A DNA stretch of 47,260 nucleotides from Kordia sp. TARA_039_SRF (GCA_006383075.2 SMNH02000016.1:1-47260), one strand, 5' to 3'; positions 33,528 through 42,252 are shown, counted from the stretch's first letter. A program made the numbers and translations. The notes: generated by a model from the sequence alone, not told the origin.

Positions 33528-36500
33528 ATGCAAAACAAAGGATTAATTAAATTATTTGCGCTTTTATTCGGATTGGTAAGTATCTACCAATTGTCATTTA
33601 CTTTCATTACGAATAAAATTGAAAATGATGCAAAAGCATATGCTGTAGCGCAAGTGCCAAAACCAACTGATGGTGAAGACACAAAAGAAAATTCGGATAG
33701 AAGGAGTTTAGTTGAAAAAACATACTTGGATTCTATTGATAGAAACGAGCCAATCAACTTCGGAATTACTTCATTTACCTATAGTGAAGCCAAAGAAAAA
33801 GAATTAAACAAAGGATTGGACTTAAAAGGTGGAATCAACGTAATTCTTCAAATTTCTGTACGCGATATCTTAAAAGGATTGACTAACGATACAGATAACG
33901 AAACGTTTACAAAAGCTTTAGACAGAGCGGACGAATTACAAAAAGATGCCCAAGAAGATTACTTAGAATCTTTCTTTAGAGCTTTTGACGAATTAAAGCC
34001 AGAAGGATTAAAACTAGCAGATCCAACACTTTTCTACACGGCTTCGTTACAAGAAGAATTAAAAGAAAATACCTATAACACAGACGATGATGTTGTAAAA
34101 AATGTATTAAGAAGAAAAGTTGATCAATCGATTGTTTCTGCAAAAGAAGTATTAAACAAACGTATTGACCAATTTGGAGTAACGCAGCCAAACATTCAGC
34201 GTTTGGGAACTTCTGGACGTATTTTGATTGAATTGCCAGGAGCGAAAGACGTAATTCGTATTGAGAAATTATTACAAACGACAGCGGAATTAGAATTCTG
34301 GAAAACGTATAATAATACTTCAGTATTGGCTCAATATTTAGTAAGCGCTAATGAAAAATTAAAAGAACTTCCAGCATTTGCCAAAGAAGAAACTACCGAA
34401 GAAGATGATGTAGATGCTTTAGCAACGTCTACAGAGCAAGACACACTAAATGTAGTGAATCCGTTGTTTGACAAAATGTCGTTAGCACAAAACGGAAGGG
34501 GTGGTGTCATTGCTGTTGCAAAAGAAGAAAACAAAGCAGACATCTTAGCATTGCTTAATAATCCAGTTTTAAAGCAAATTCAGCCAGCAGAATTGCGTAA
34601 CGTGCGTTTTGCTTTCGGAAAAGAAGTAGATCCAGTTAGTGGAACGGTTGATTTATATGCATTGGCTGGAAACCGCAAAGGAAAAACAGCTACTCCGCAA
34701 ATGCGAGGTGATGTAGTAGATGCTGCACAACAAAGCTATGGTAACGATATGAAGCCAGTAGTAACAATGCAGATGAACGGTATTGGAGCGAAGCAATGGG
34801 AAAAACTAACAGGCGAAGTATACGATGAAAGAGGAAATATTGCCGTAGTTTTAGATAATATTGTATACTCTGCGCCAGGAGTAACAAGCGGTGCCATTTC
34901 TGGTGGAAATACTGAAATCTCAGGTCAATTTACCATTCAAGAAGCACAGGATTTAGCAAACGTATTGCGTGCAGGTAAATTACCAGCGCAAGCGGAAATC
35001 TTACAATCAGAAGTAGTTGGACCATCTTTAGGACAAGAAGCTATCAATAGTGGTTTAATGTCGTTTTTAATCGCGTTAGCCTTGGTATTAGTTTGGATGG
35101 TATTTTACTATGGTAGAGCAGGATTATTTGCTGATATTGCCTTAGTATTCAACATCTTATTAATTTTTGGAGTATTAGCCAACTTAGGAGCTGTATTAAC
35201 TTTACCTGGAATTGCAGGTATCGTATTAACTATTGGTATGTCGGTAGATGCGAACGTCCTTTTATTTGAGCGTGTTCGTGAAGAATTGGCAAAAGGAAGG
35301 TCGCTAAAAGAATCTATTGATCATGCATTTAGCTGGAAAGGAGCTATGTCTTCTATTTTTGATGCGAACATTACAACTGGTCTTACGGCTTTAATCTTAT
35401 TCTTATTCGGAACAGGACCAATCAAAGGTTTCGCAACGACGTTATTAATCGGTATTGCGACTTCATTATTTACAGCAATTTTTATTACACGATTATTAAT
35501 CGATTGGTATTTAGGAAAAGGAAAAACGTTGGCATTCTCTACAGGAGCAACGAAGAACTTATTCCGCAACATGAACATTGAGTTCTTGAAGAAACGTAAA
35601 ATTGCATACATCTTTTCAGGAATCATTATCGCGATTGGTTTATACTCTATTACGCTTGGAAGCGGATTGAATCAAGGAGTTGACTTTGTTGGTGGACGTT
35701 CTTACCAAGTACGTTTTGAAGGAACTACAAGTCCACAAGACGTGAGAGCTTCGTTGCAAGATGTATTTGTTGATGGCGAAAACGCAGTGTCATTAGAAGT
35801 AAAAACGTTTGGAGATGACAATCAGTTAAAAATCACAACCAACTACAAAGTAGACGAAACAGGAACGGAAGTAGATAATGATATCAAAAGAAAACTATTT
35901 GACGGTTTAAAATCATACTTACCAAGTACAATGAATTATGACAAATTTGTTGATGGTGCAGAAGACAAAACTGTCGGAATCATGCAGTCTATCAAAGTAG
36001 GACCAACCATTGCCGATGATATTAAGAAAGCATCTTTCTGGGCAGTATTAGGTTCGTTAGTCGTAGTATTCTTATACATCTTATTACGATTCAGAAGATG
36101 GCAATTCTCTTTGGGTGCGGTTGCCGCGGTATTCCACGATGTATTAATCGTATTAGGAATCTTCTCATTGGCATGGAAATACTTACCATTTACGATGGAA
36201 ATCAACCAAGCATTCATCGCAGCGATTCTAACCGTAATTGGGTATTCGTTGAACGATACCGTGGTTGTATTTGATAGAATCCGTGAGTTTATGAACGAAA
36301 ACTCTAACTGGAAACTTCGCAAAGTGGTAAATTCAGCATTAAACAGTACCTTAAGTAGAACGTTAAATACGTCGTTAACTACTTTAGTTGTATTACTTGC
36401 TATCTTTATTTTTGGTGGAGAATCTATTCGAGGATTTATGTTCGCCTTAATTGTAGGTGTAATTGTAGGTACCTACTCATCGATGTTTATTGCAACACCA

Positions 36501-36566
36501 ATCATGTACGATACGGTGAAAAAAGGAGATATCAACAAAGGATTAGGAGACGATACTAAAGCATAA
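33528..36566 (+). CDS. secDF: Protein translocase subunit SecDF (fused)
   Basis: 1012 residues, SecD and SecF in one chain as usual in Bacteroidota. Uses the proton gradient to pull chains out of SecYEG and finish export. First TM helix at about residues 8-28, the large periplasmic P1 region with 'LNKGLDLKGGINVILQISV' (D1 motif), 'RGNIAVVLDNIVYSAPGV' in the head, then the SecD membrane domain ('MSVDANVLLFERVREELAKG', with the conserved Asp). The SecF half has 'GVDFVGGRSYQVRFEG', a periplasmic P4 domain and 'YSLNDTVVVFDRIREFMNEN' carrying the second conserved Asp. Complete, with its own promoter; terminated at 36592-36624. Two small SecD-like exported proteins lie upstream. Confidence 0.97.
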   Translation: MQNKGLIKLFALLFGLVSIYQLSFTFITNKIENDAKAYAVAQVPKPTDGEDTKENSDRRSLVEKTYLDSIDRNEPINFGITSFTYSEAKEKELNKGLDLKGGINVILQISVRDILKGLTNDTDNETFTKALDRADELQKDAQEDYLESFFRAFDELKPEGLKLADPTLFYTASLQEELKENTYNTDDDVVKNVLRRKVDQSIVSAKEVLNKRIDQFGVTQPNIQRLGTSGRILIELPGAKDVIRIEKLLQTTAELEFWKTYNNTSVLAQYLVSANEKLKELPAFAKEETTEEDDVDALATSTEQDTLNVVNPLFDKMSLAQNGRGGVIAVAKEENKADILALLNNPVLKQIQPAELRNVRFAFGKEVDPVSGTVDLYALAGNRKGKTATPQMRGDVVDAAQQSYGNDMKPVVTMQMNGIGAKQWEKLTGEVYDERGNIAVVLDNIVYSAPGVTSGAISGGNTEISGQFTIQEAQDLANVLRAGKLPAQAEILQSEVVGPSLGQEAINSGLMSFLIALALVLVWMVFYYGRAGLFADIALVFNILLIFGVLANLGAVLTLPGIAGIVLTIGMSVDANVLLFERVREELAKGRSLKESIDHAFSWKGAMSSIFDANITTGLTALILFLFGTGPIKGFATTLLIGIATSLFTAIFITRLLIDWYLGKGKTLAFSTGATKNLFRNMNIEFLKKRKIAYIFSGIIIAIGLYSITLGSGLNQGVDFVGGRSYQVRFEGTTSPQDVRASLQDVFVDGENAVSLEVKTFGDDNQLKITTNYKVDETGTEVDNDIKRKLFDGLKSYLPSTMNYDKFVDGAEDKTVGIMQSIKVGPTIADDIKKASFWAVLGSLVVVFLYILLRFRRWQFSLGAVAAVFHDVLIVLGIFSLAWKYLPFTMEINQAFIAAILTVIGYSLNDTVVVFDRIREFMNENSNWKLRKVVNSALNSTLSRTLNTSLTTLVVLLAIFIFGGESIRGFMFALIVGVIVGTYSSMFIATPIMYDTVKKGDINKGLGDDTKA

Positions 36567-36591
36567 TTTGGTTCGAAACCTATACAAACTA

Positions 36592-36624
36592 AAAACGCTG
36601 CTCATAACGAGCAGCGTTTTTTTT
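36592..36624. terminator. secDF terminator, also facing precursor peptide 4
   Basis: Perfect 12-bp stem (aaaacgctgctc 36592-36603, gagcagcgtttt 36609-36620), 5-nt loop, eight T on the forward strand and a shorter T-run on the reverse strand. It serves secDF and probably the reverse-strand peptide gene ending at 36642. Confidence 0.88.
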
Positions 36625-36641
36625 ATAATCTTTAATGACAA

Positions 36642-36803
36642 TTATTTTTCGCAAATAACCGCAGAATTTTGACAAATACCACCACAAGTAATATTCGTTT
36701 TGTGTGTAGTTGGTGCTGCTAAACCTCCTGTAACTTTTTCAGTAGTTAATTGAGAAATTGCTGTTTTGCGTAATGCTAATGATTTTACATTTCTAGTTTT
36801 CAT
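36642..36803 (-). CDS. GG-leader lanthipeptide-like precursor peptide 4
   Basis: 53 residues, ATG at 36803-36801. Leader 'MKTRNVKSLALRKTAISQLT' then 'TEKVTGG' (GG at 26-27) keeps the K-x-x-K-S-L-x-L-x-K-x-x-I-S-x-L pattern of the array at 9.3-10.3 kb. The core begins 'LAAPTTHKTNITCGGICQNS' and has three Cys, ending 'ICEK'. It lacks the LTG-x-C motif of the other three, so it is a different core on a similar leader. It lies 75 bp 3' of the GT2-TPR gene on the same strand and could be in its transcript or have its own start. No modification enzyme is adjacent apart from that glycosyltransferase. Lanthipeptide class is inferred from the leader only. Confidence 0.75.
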   Translation of the reverse strand: MKTRNVKSLALRKTAISQLTTEKVTGGLAAPTTHKTNITCGGICQNSAVICEK

Positions 36804-36878
36804 GTGTATAAAATTTTAAGTTAATGATATCAAGATATACATCATATAGCAAACTTACTTACGGGAAAACCGTAGAAT

Positions 36879-38054
36879 TCATTGCAATGTAGTTTCTAGC
36901 GTTTTTGGTTTTTTCCATTTAGCATCTTTTTCTCTGGCTTTTCTAACAAATGCTAACGCCTTTTTTTTGTCATTCTTTTGCATAAAAATAAACGCATACA
37001 ATAGTAAAGAATCGGCTTGTAGATGTTTTTTGTGACTATCTAAATAAAGAATACATAAAAAATAGTACTTACAACTATACAAAACACTTGCAATTTTATA
37101 CACCTTATCTGCTTTTTCACAATAACACGCAATGTACATAGCATTATCAAAATCAGATGCTTTTACGGAAGTCTTTAACTTGAGGTAGTATTTTAGTGCT
37201 GTGCGATACTTTTTTAACGAAAAATAAAAATCGCCCAACAACATATTAGTGATAGTGTACGATGTGTAATTGGGGATACTTTTTAATGCTGTGATGGCTT
37301 TTTCTGTATTACCACTTTCGTGGAATAATTGACTCAAAATAACCTTTGTAGCTACTAAAATCTTTTTATTTGTTGGTTGAAACGCCGCTATACTTTTGAA
37401 TGTTTCGGTAGTATTTTTAAAATATTTCAGCGTTTTTATCTTTTGATACCTAAGCCATTCATTATCGGGATGTGCTTGTAAATAGGTGTTAATCTGTGTT
37501 AGATATTTTTGTTGTTTGGAATTGACAAACGAGATTTCTGCACTGATAAAGTGTTTTAGATAGCAATGTTGTTGAATTAATACGGGAATGTTTTCGCGTT
37601 CAAAAAAATCATCAAGTCGTTCGTGAATAGGATACTGGAATTTGGCGTTGGTTGAGCGTTTAAACAAGCGAATAATATGTACCGGGAATTGCACAAGTTT
37701 CAAATCGTGATGTTGCCTGTATATTTCTTTTCGAACAATAGAAAACGCTTTTGCGCTGGTTGTTTTTAAGTTGGGTAAAAACTGTTGGTCGTACACCAAA
37801 CGTTCATCGGCATCAATAATTAAAATCCATTCGCCAGAAGCTTTTGAAATGGTAAAATTCCGCGCCAGCGAAAAATCATTTTTCCATGCTTTTTGATAAA
37901 TAAGATTGGTGTATTTTTTTGCTATTGCTACGGTATTATCTGTAGAAAAAGCGTCTAATATGATAATCTCACTAGCAATATCCTGTACAGATTTTAAGCA
38001 TGATTCAATAGTAGACGCTTCATTTTTTGTTATAATGCAAACGGAAAGCAGCAA
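36879..38054 (-). CDS. GT2 glycosyltransferase with C-terminal TPR region, TTG start
   Basis: 391 residues. Residues 2-90 are a GT-A fold: 'LLSVCIITKNEASTIESCLK', 'IIILDAFSTDNT', 'NDFSLARNFTISKASGEWIL' and DxD 'IDADERL'; 'YPIHERLDDFF' gives the IHE acceptor/metal-site motif. From about residue 190 on, helix pairs ('GNTEKAITALKSI', 'LLGDFYFSLKKYRTALKYYL', 'KALAFVRKAREKDAKWKK') form TPR-like repeats. This architecture occurs in LPS sugar transferases and in the glycocin S-glycosyltransferase SunS. There is no ATG, GTG or other Met near the front; the TTG at 38054 is the only sensible start, three bases after the TAG of the 45-residue peptide ORF in the same frame. Donor and acceptor unknown; a peptide acceptor is a hypothesis. 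Confidence 0.82.
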   Translation of the reverse strand: MLLSVCIITKNEASTIESCLKSVQDIASEIIILDAFSTDNTVAIAKKYTNLIYQKAWKNDFSLARNFTISKASGEWILIIDADERLVYDQQFLPNLKTTSAKAFSIVRKEIYRQHHDLKLVQFPVHIIRLFKRSTNAKFQYPIHERLDDFFERENIPVLIQQHCYLKHFISAEISFVNSKQQKYLTQINTYLQAHPDNEWLRYQKIKTLKYFKNTTETFKSIAAFQPTNKKILVATKVILSQLFHESGNTEKAITALKSIPNYTSYTITNMLLGDFYFSLKKYRTALKYYLKLKTSVKASDFDNAMYIACYCEKADKVYKIASVLYSCKYYFLCILYLDSHKKHLQADSLLLYAFIFMQKNDKKKALAFVRKAREKDAKWKKPKTLETTLQ

Positions 38055-38057
38055 AAA

Positions 38058-38195
38058 CTATGAATGGTAAAAGGAACTTACTTCATTTTGTTCTGCTTCT
38101 TCGCTAGCGCCACCAATGATTTTTGAAGTATCAATAGCAGGCTTTTTTGCAAATTTTTCTAACATGGTAGACGATAAATAACGTAATAGGCTCAT
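38058..38195 (-). CDS. 45-residue GG-motif peptide, coupled to the GT2-TPR gene
   Basis: Reads MSLLRYLSSTMLEKFAKKPA through DTSKIIGG (GG at 28-29) to a short acidic, Ser-rich tail 'ASEEAEQNEVSSFYHS'. It has no Cys. The leader is not of the LNK-x-xIS type, but ending in hydrophobic-GG before a small, uncharged-then-acidic tail is typical of precursors cut by C39-type peptidases. It sits in the same frame as the GT2-TPR gene, with only TAG-TTT between the two, so translation of the enzyme is probably coupled to it. An internal ATG (Met11) would give 35 residues. It is not recognised as a known family. A -7-like element lies at 38219-38226. Whether it is a precursor, or a leader ORF that only controls the enzyme, cannot be told. 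Confidence 0.6.
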   Translation of the reverse strand: MSLLRYLSSTMLEKFAKKPAIDTSKIIGGASEEAEQNEVSSFYHS

Positions 38196-38218
38196 ATGTA
38201 AAAAGTTTTGATGAAGTA

Positions 38219-38226
38219 TAAATATA
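38219..38226 (-). promoter_or_regulatory. -7-like element of the GG-peptide/GT2-TPR operon
   Basis: On the reverse strand TATATTTA, 7/8 of TAnnTTTG, ends 23 bp before the ATG at 38195. No clear TTG at the usual distance. Confidence 0.4.
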
Positions 38227-38295
38227 GTGAAAAGAGTATAACTTTTTGTGGAAATAAAAAGAAAAACAGAAAGAAACTCTACGTAAAAAGGAGTT

Positions 38296-38772
38296 CTAAT
38301 TTTTTAGAAACGAAATACGGTCACCAACTTCCAAACTCCATGCGTCTGCCAATCCTGCTTTAATTTCTAGCACATACATTGCTGGCACTTCCGATGGTAG
38401 TCCTTCTTCATTTAACGGTTTGGCGTTTTTTTGAAAACTCACAATCTTTTTATGTTGGTCGATGTAAATAATATCCAACGGAATAAAGGTGTTTTTCATA
38501 TAAAAATTCTGCGGAAGCGCCGATTTAAAAATGAATAACATAGATTGAGAATCTTTCATTGACTTGCGATACATCAACCCTGTTTGGCGTTCATAATCTG
38601 TTTCGGCAAACTCTACATCAAGTGTTTTAATAGGAGTTCCGTCAGCTTTCAATAACGTCAATTCGCCTTCTTTGGTAAACGAAATATCTTTGGTTTGAAC
38701 TTGCGGGTTTACGGTTTCTTTACACGAAATAAACGCTACAGAAATACACAAAAAGAAGAATAACTTTTTCAT
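38296..38772 (-). CDS. DUF192 lipoprotein
   Basis: 158 residues. Signal peptide with lipobox 'SVAFISC' (Cys at about 17). The DUF192 fold follows: 'VEFAETDYERQTGLMYRKSM', 'LFIFKSALPQNFYMKNTFIP', 'LDIIYIDQHKKIVSFQKNAK' and 'YVLEIKAGLADAWSLEVGD'. DUF192 proteins are small extracytoplasmic beta-barrels with no settled function. The start codon shares one base with the lgt stop (38772), so it is translated together with lgt, whose product would attach its own lipid anchor (inference). The last gene of the run folE-cysS-yidD-lgt. Confidence 0.92.
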   Translation of the reverse strand: MKKLFFFLCISVAFISCKETVNPQVQTKDISFTKEGELTLLKADGTPIKTLDVEFAETDYERQTGLMYRKSMKDSQSMLFIFKSALPQNFYMKNTFIPLDIIYIDQHKKIVSFQKNAKPLNEEGLPSEVPAMYVLEIKAGLADAWSLEVGDRISFLKN

Positions 38773-39653
38773 TAGGAAGTTGCGGTTTTAGGAGTTTCAG
38801 TGTTTGATGTATTTGTCTTTCTAAACATAAAATAAAAACCTGCAATGATAAACGGAATGCTCAACCATTGCCCTGTGCTTAACACATTGCCAAACGTTTC
38901 TCCAAATCCACCCAAATTCTGTTTGACAAATTCTACGAAGAAACGCACGGTCCATAGTAGGACTAGAAACAACCCGAAAATATATCCGTCTTTGTGTTTT
39001 TTGTCGGTTTTCCAATACGTGTACCATAAAATTGCGAAGACAAACACATAGCAAATTGCTTCATACAACTGCGCTGGATGACGCGGTAATGCTTCACCCT
39101 TTGCTTGAAAAACAACTCCAAAATCTGAATTGGTGAGCGTTCCCACAATTTCAGAATTGAAAAAGTTTCCAATTCGCACAAAAACACCGCCAATCGCAAC
39201 AGAAATGACTACTCTGTCTAAAATCCAAAGTAAAGTTTTGTATTGGTATTTTCTTCGGTATAAATACAGCGCGACAATAATTCCGATAGCAGCTCCGTGA
39301 CTTGCCAATCCTGCAAAACCTGTGAATTTATACCCTTCTATAAAACCAAAAAGCGTAGCATTGGCATCTGCTTTAATTGGTAATAAAATTTCGATTAAAT
39401 GATCTTGATAATATGCCCAATTGTAAAAGAAAACTTCGCCCAAACGCGCACCTAACAACGTGGCAATCACTGTGTACATAAACAGTGAATCTAAATATTT
39501 TAGCGGAATGCCTTCTTTTTCATAAATCCGTTTCGTAATGTAATATCCTAAGCTAAACGCGATGATAAACATTAAGCTGTAATATCTAATTTGAATTGGA
39601 CCTAAATTCAATAAAACTTCGCTAGGATTCCAGTTGATACTTAGTAGGTGCAT
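38772..39653 (-). CDS. lgt: Prolipoprotein diacylglyceryl transferase
   Basis: 293 residues, seven-TM inner-membrane enzyme that moves diacylglycerol from phosphatidylglycerol to the lipobox Cys of prolipoproteins. Conserved 'LGARLGEVFFYNWAYY' , 'RIGNFFNSEIVG' (the Lgt signature, about residues 160-171), 'LPRHPAQLYEAICYVF' (His-containing) and 'LWTVRFFVEFVKQNLG'. The C-terminal tail 'RKTNTSNTETPKTATS' is polar. The ATG follows a good promoter (39677-39706). It overlaps the DUF192 lipoprotein gene by one base, an arrangement in keeping with both acting on lipoproteins. Upstream, yidD ends 127 bp away. Confidence 0.96.
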   Translation of the reverse strand: MHLLSINWNPSEVLLNLGPIQIRYYSLMFIIAFSLGYYITKRIYEKEGIPLKYLDSLFMYTVIATLLGARLGEVFFYNWAYYQDHLIEILLPIKADANATLFGFIEGYKFTGFAGLASHGAAIGIIVALYLYRRKYQYKTLLWILDRVVISVAIGGVFVRIGNFFNSEIVGTLTNSDFGVVFQAKGEALPRHPAQLYEAICYVFVFAILWYTYWKTDKKHKDGYIFGLFLVLLWTVRFFVEFVKQNLGGFGETFGNVLSTGQWLSIPFIIAGFYFMFRKTNTSNTETPKTATS

Positions 39654-39676
39654 AAAATGGTATAATTTATAAAGTG

Positions 39677-39706
39677 TAAATATAGGTAAACCAAACGGAA
39701 ATCAAA
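39677..39706 (-). promoter_or_regulatory. Promoter of lgt-DUF192
   Basis: On the reverse strand TTTG (39703-39706), 18-bp spacer, TATATTTA (39677-39684, 7/8), ending 23 bp before the lgt ATG. This allows lgt to be read apart from folE-cysS-yidD. Confidence 0.55.
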
Positions 39707-39780
39707 GAACACAAATCGTTAAGGAATTACATTTTGTTGAAAGTCAGGCAATGGTGTTTTTTGCAAGTTTGAAAAGATAG

Positions 39781-40044
39781 TTAATGTTTCGGTTGTTCCT
39801 TTTTTTTCTTCTTTGGAAATTCATCAGGAACAGGATCATATCCGCTTCCGCCAAAAGGATGACAACTAAAAATTCGCTTTATGGCTAAAAAACCACCACG
39901 AAACAACCCGTGTTTTTTCAGTGCTTCTGCGGCATAATGTGAACAGGTTGGTTCGTATCTGCAAGCGGCAGGCGTATACGGAGAAATTGCCGTTTGGTAA
40001 AAACGGATGATTAATAAAAAAGGATATGTGAGTATCTTTTTAAT
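39781..40044 (-). CDS. yidD: YidD membrane protein insertion efficiency factor, AUU start
   Basis: 87 residues if started at the ATT (40044-40042) that gives '[20 protein letters not shown]'. Family hallmarks: '[20 protein letters not shown]', '[20 protein letters not shown]', '[20 protein letters not shown]' and a lysine-rich tail '[12 protein letters not shown]'. The three Cys of YidD (in ACRY, TCSHY, SCHPFG) are all present. YidD is a small amphipathic protein at the inner membrane that helps insertion near YidC/Sec. There is no ATG, GTG or TTG in frame after the stop that precedes it (TAA four codons upstream); only ACG, ATT and GTC occur before the ATT used here. It follows cysS by 17 bp on the same strand. 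The gene is certain; the initiation codon is the oddity. Confidence 0.9.
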   Translation of the reverse strand: MKKILTYPFLLIIRFYQTAISPYTPAACRYEPTCSHYAAEALKKHGLFRGGFLAIKRIFSCHPFGGSGYDPVPDEFPKKKKKEQPKH

Positions 40045-40061
40045 GACAATCGTTTATGAAA

Positions 40062-41549
40062 TTACTTTGAAAGCGAAAATGAAGTACCGTCTTTTCCGTC
40101 TTTCAGTTGAATACCTAACGCAGCTAGTTCGTCGCGAATTTTATCAGAAGTCGCAAAATCTTTGTTGGCGCGTGCTTCATTTCGCATGCCAATCAACAAT
40201 TCAACTACGCCAGAAAGTGCATCGCCTTCATCAGACGTTCCGTTTTGTGGCTCCAATCCTAAAATTTCAAATACAAAAATGTGCATGTATTTTTTTAATT
40301 CTTCCAAGCTTTCTGGTAGAATTGTGGCTTTTCCATCTTTTAACTGATTGATATATTTAACCGCTTCAAATAAATCTGCAATTAAAATTGGCGTATTAAA
40401 ATCGTCATTTAGCGCATCGTAACAATTGCGTTTCCAAACCGAAAGATTGAAACTTGTTTTATCTCCAACAGGTTGTAAGGTGTCTAGCGTTTTGATAGCT
40501 TCCATCAACTTGTTAAAGCCTTTTTCAGAAGCTAATAATGCATCATTGCTAAAATCGAGAATGCTTCGGTAATGTGCTTGCATCATAAAGAAACGCGCTA
40601 CACTTGGTGCAAATCCTTTGGATAAATGTTCGCTATCTCCAGAAAAAATTTCGCCAGGTAAAATATTATTTCCTGTTGATTTTGCCATTTTCTTTCCGTT
40701 CAACGTTAGCATATTGGCATGCATCCAATAATTGACAGGAGAAACGCCTTTGGCTGCTTCGTTTTGTGCAATTTCACATTCGTGATGTGGAAATTTTAAG
40801 TCCATTCCGCCACCGTGAATATCAAATCGGTCTCCCAAATACTTGGTGCTCATTGCGGTACATTCTAGGTGCCAGCCAGGAAAACCTTCGCTCCATGGTG
40901 ACGGCCAATGCATGATATGATTTTCTTCCGCACGTTTCCAAAGAGCAAAATCCTGCGGATTTTTTTTATCGCTCTGCCCATCCAATACACGTGTATTGTG
41001 AATTAAATCTTCTACTTTGCGTTTGCTTAACTTTCCGTATTCGTTGGTTTCGTTAAATTTTAACACATCAAAATACACAGAACCGTTGACTTCATACGCA
41101 AAGCCTTTGTCCATAATAGTGCGCACAATTTCAATTTGCTGCATAATATGTCCAGTCGCAGTGGGTTCAATGCTTGGCGGCAAAAAGTTAAACTTTTGAA
41201 GAATCGTATGGAAGTCAATCGTGTAGCGTTGTACAATTTCCATAGGTTCTAGTTCTTCTAGGCGTGCTTTTTTAGCAATGCGATCTTCACCAGCATCAGC
41301 ATCATTTTCCAAATGCCCAACATCGGTAATATTTCGCACATAGCGCACTTTATAACCTAAATGTTGCAAGTATCTAAAAATCATATCAAACGACATAAAC
41401 GTGCGTACGTTTCCTAAATGCACATTGCTATATACGGTAGGACCACATACATACATTCCAACATGACCTTCATTAATAGGTGTAAATACTTCTTTTTGGT
41501 TTGTGAGGGAATTGTATATTTTAAGTTCTTGTTCTTGATATAATTTCAT
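40062..41549 (-). CDS. cysS: Cysteinyl-tRNA synthetase
   Basis: 495-residue class I synthetase that charges tRNA-Cys. HIGH-type motif '[17 protein letters not shown]' (about residues 35-51, also with a zinc Cys), zinc-site '[10 protein letters not shown]' and '[13 protein letters not shown]', KMSKS-type motif 'KMAKSTGNN' (about 276-284) and the C-terminal anticodon/helical domain ('[20 protein letters not shown]'). The length is usual. Twenty-two bases separate it from the folE stop, and yidD starts 17 bases after its own stop, so all three are probably one transcript. The substrate specificity is clear from the strongly conserved core. Confidence 0.97.
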   Translation of the reverse strand: MKLYQEQELKIYNSLTNQKEVFTPINEGHVGMYVCGPTVYSNVHLGNVRTFMSFDMIFRYLQHLGYKVRYVRNITDVGHLENDADAGEDRIAKKARLEELEPMEIVQRYTIDFHTILQKFNFLPPSIEPTATGHIMQQIEIVRTIMDKGFAYEVNGSVYFDVLKFNETNEYGKLSKRKVEDLIHNTRVLDGQSDKKNPQDFALWKRAEENHIMHWPSPWSEGFPGWHLECTAMSTKYLGDRFDIHGGGMDLKFPHHECEIAQNEAAKGVSPVNYWMHANMLTLNGKKMAKSTGNNILPGEIFSGDSEHLSKGFAPSVARFFMMQAHYRSILDFSNDALLASEKGFNKLMEAIKTLDTLQPVGDKTSFNLSVWKRNCYDALNDDFNTPILIADLFEAVKYINQLKDGKATILPESLEELKKYMHIFVFEILGLEPQNGTSDEGDALSGVVELLIGMRNEARANKDFATSDKIRDELAALGIQLKDGKDGTSFSLSK

Positions 41550-41571
41550 GATAAGCGATCAAAAATGGTAA

Positions 41572-42252
41572 TTAAAATTTAGTGTCTAATTTAATATAAT
41601 CTAGGAATTCTAAGCGTGTTTTTTCATTTTTAAATTTCCCGCCGAACTCCGCCGTTACAGTACTGCTTTCTATATCTCTGATTCCGCGCGAGTTCACACA
41701 TAAATGTTTGGCGTCAATTACACAGGCAACATCTTCCGTTCCGAGTACTTTTTGCAATTCTTTTACTACTTGAATCGTTAAACGCTCTTGTACTTGTGGA
41801 CGTTTTGCATAATAATCAACAATACGATTCATTTTGGAAAGTCCCACCACATTTCCATTAGAAATATAAGCAATATGTGCGCGACCAACAATTGGAAGTA
41901 AGTGATGTTCGCAGGTAGAGTAGACGGTGATGTTTTTTTCTACCAACATTTCGTTGTACTTATATTTATTGTCAAACGTAGAAGCTTTTGGTCTTCTATC
42001 TGGATGCAATCCACCAAAAATTTCCTTTACAAACATTTTAGCGACTCTATTTGGTGTTCCTTTCAAGCTATCGTCTGTCATGTCTAAGCCCAAGGTTTGC
42101 ATGATATTCGCCACATCTTTTCGGATGCTTACTATCTTTTCATCATCACTCAAGTCAAAAGCATCTTCGCGCAAAGGCGTTTCATAAGAGGTCATAATAT
42201 GATCGTCTCCCATAGCTTGTATTTCTTCTTCAAGCGCTTTATCTATTTTCAT
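41572..42252 (-). CDS. folE: GTP cyclohydrolase I
   Basis: 226 residues of the homodecameric type IA enzyme that converts GTP to 7,8-dihydroneopterin triphosphate for folate/pterin synthesis. Zinc and catalytic residues are in 'YSTCEHHLLPIVGRAHIAYI' (Cys, His, His) and in 'DAKHLCVNSRGIRD' (Cys). 'GLSKMNRIVDYYAKRPQVQE' and 'TSAEFGGKF'-like 'TVTAEFGGKF' complete the signature. The N-terminal 50 residues are a poorly conserved acidic extension. First gene of the run folE-cysS-yidD. I see no certain promoter upstream. Confidence 0.97.
   Translation of the reverse strand: MKIDKALEEEIQAMGDDHIMTSYETPLREDAFDLSDDEKIVSIRKDVANIMQTLGLDMTDDSLKGTPNRVAKMFVKEIFGGLHPDRRPKASTFDNKYKYNEMLVEKNITVYSTCEHHLLPIVGRAHIAYISNGNVVGLSKMNRIVDYYAKRPQVQERLTIQVVKELQKVLGTEDVACVIDAKHLCVNSRGIRDIESSTVTAEFGGKFKNEKTRLEFLDYIKLDTKF

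Noticed and set aside
36879-38195. Reading the 45-residue ORF and the GT2 gene as one broken pseudogene
   Set aside because: Both parts look intact and a TTG start follows the stop at once, so coupling is simpler. It is kept as an alternative in the findings, since a mutated fused gene cannot be excluded by sequence alone.
40007-40351. Forward-strand ORF across the yidD/cysS junction
   Set aside because: It runs antisense through two clearly conserved genes (YidD and the end of CysS) and has no recognisable features.
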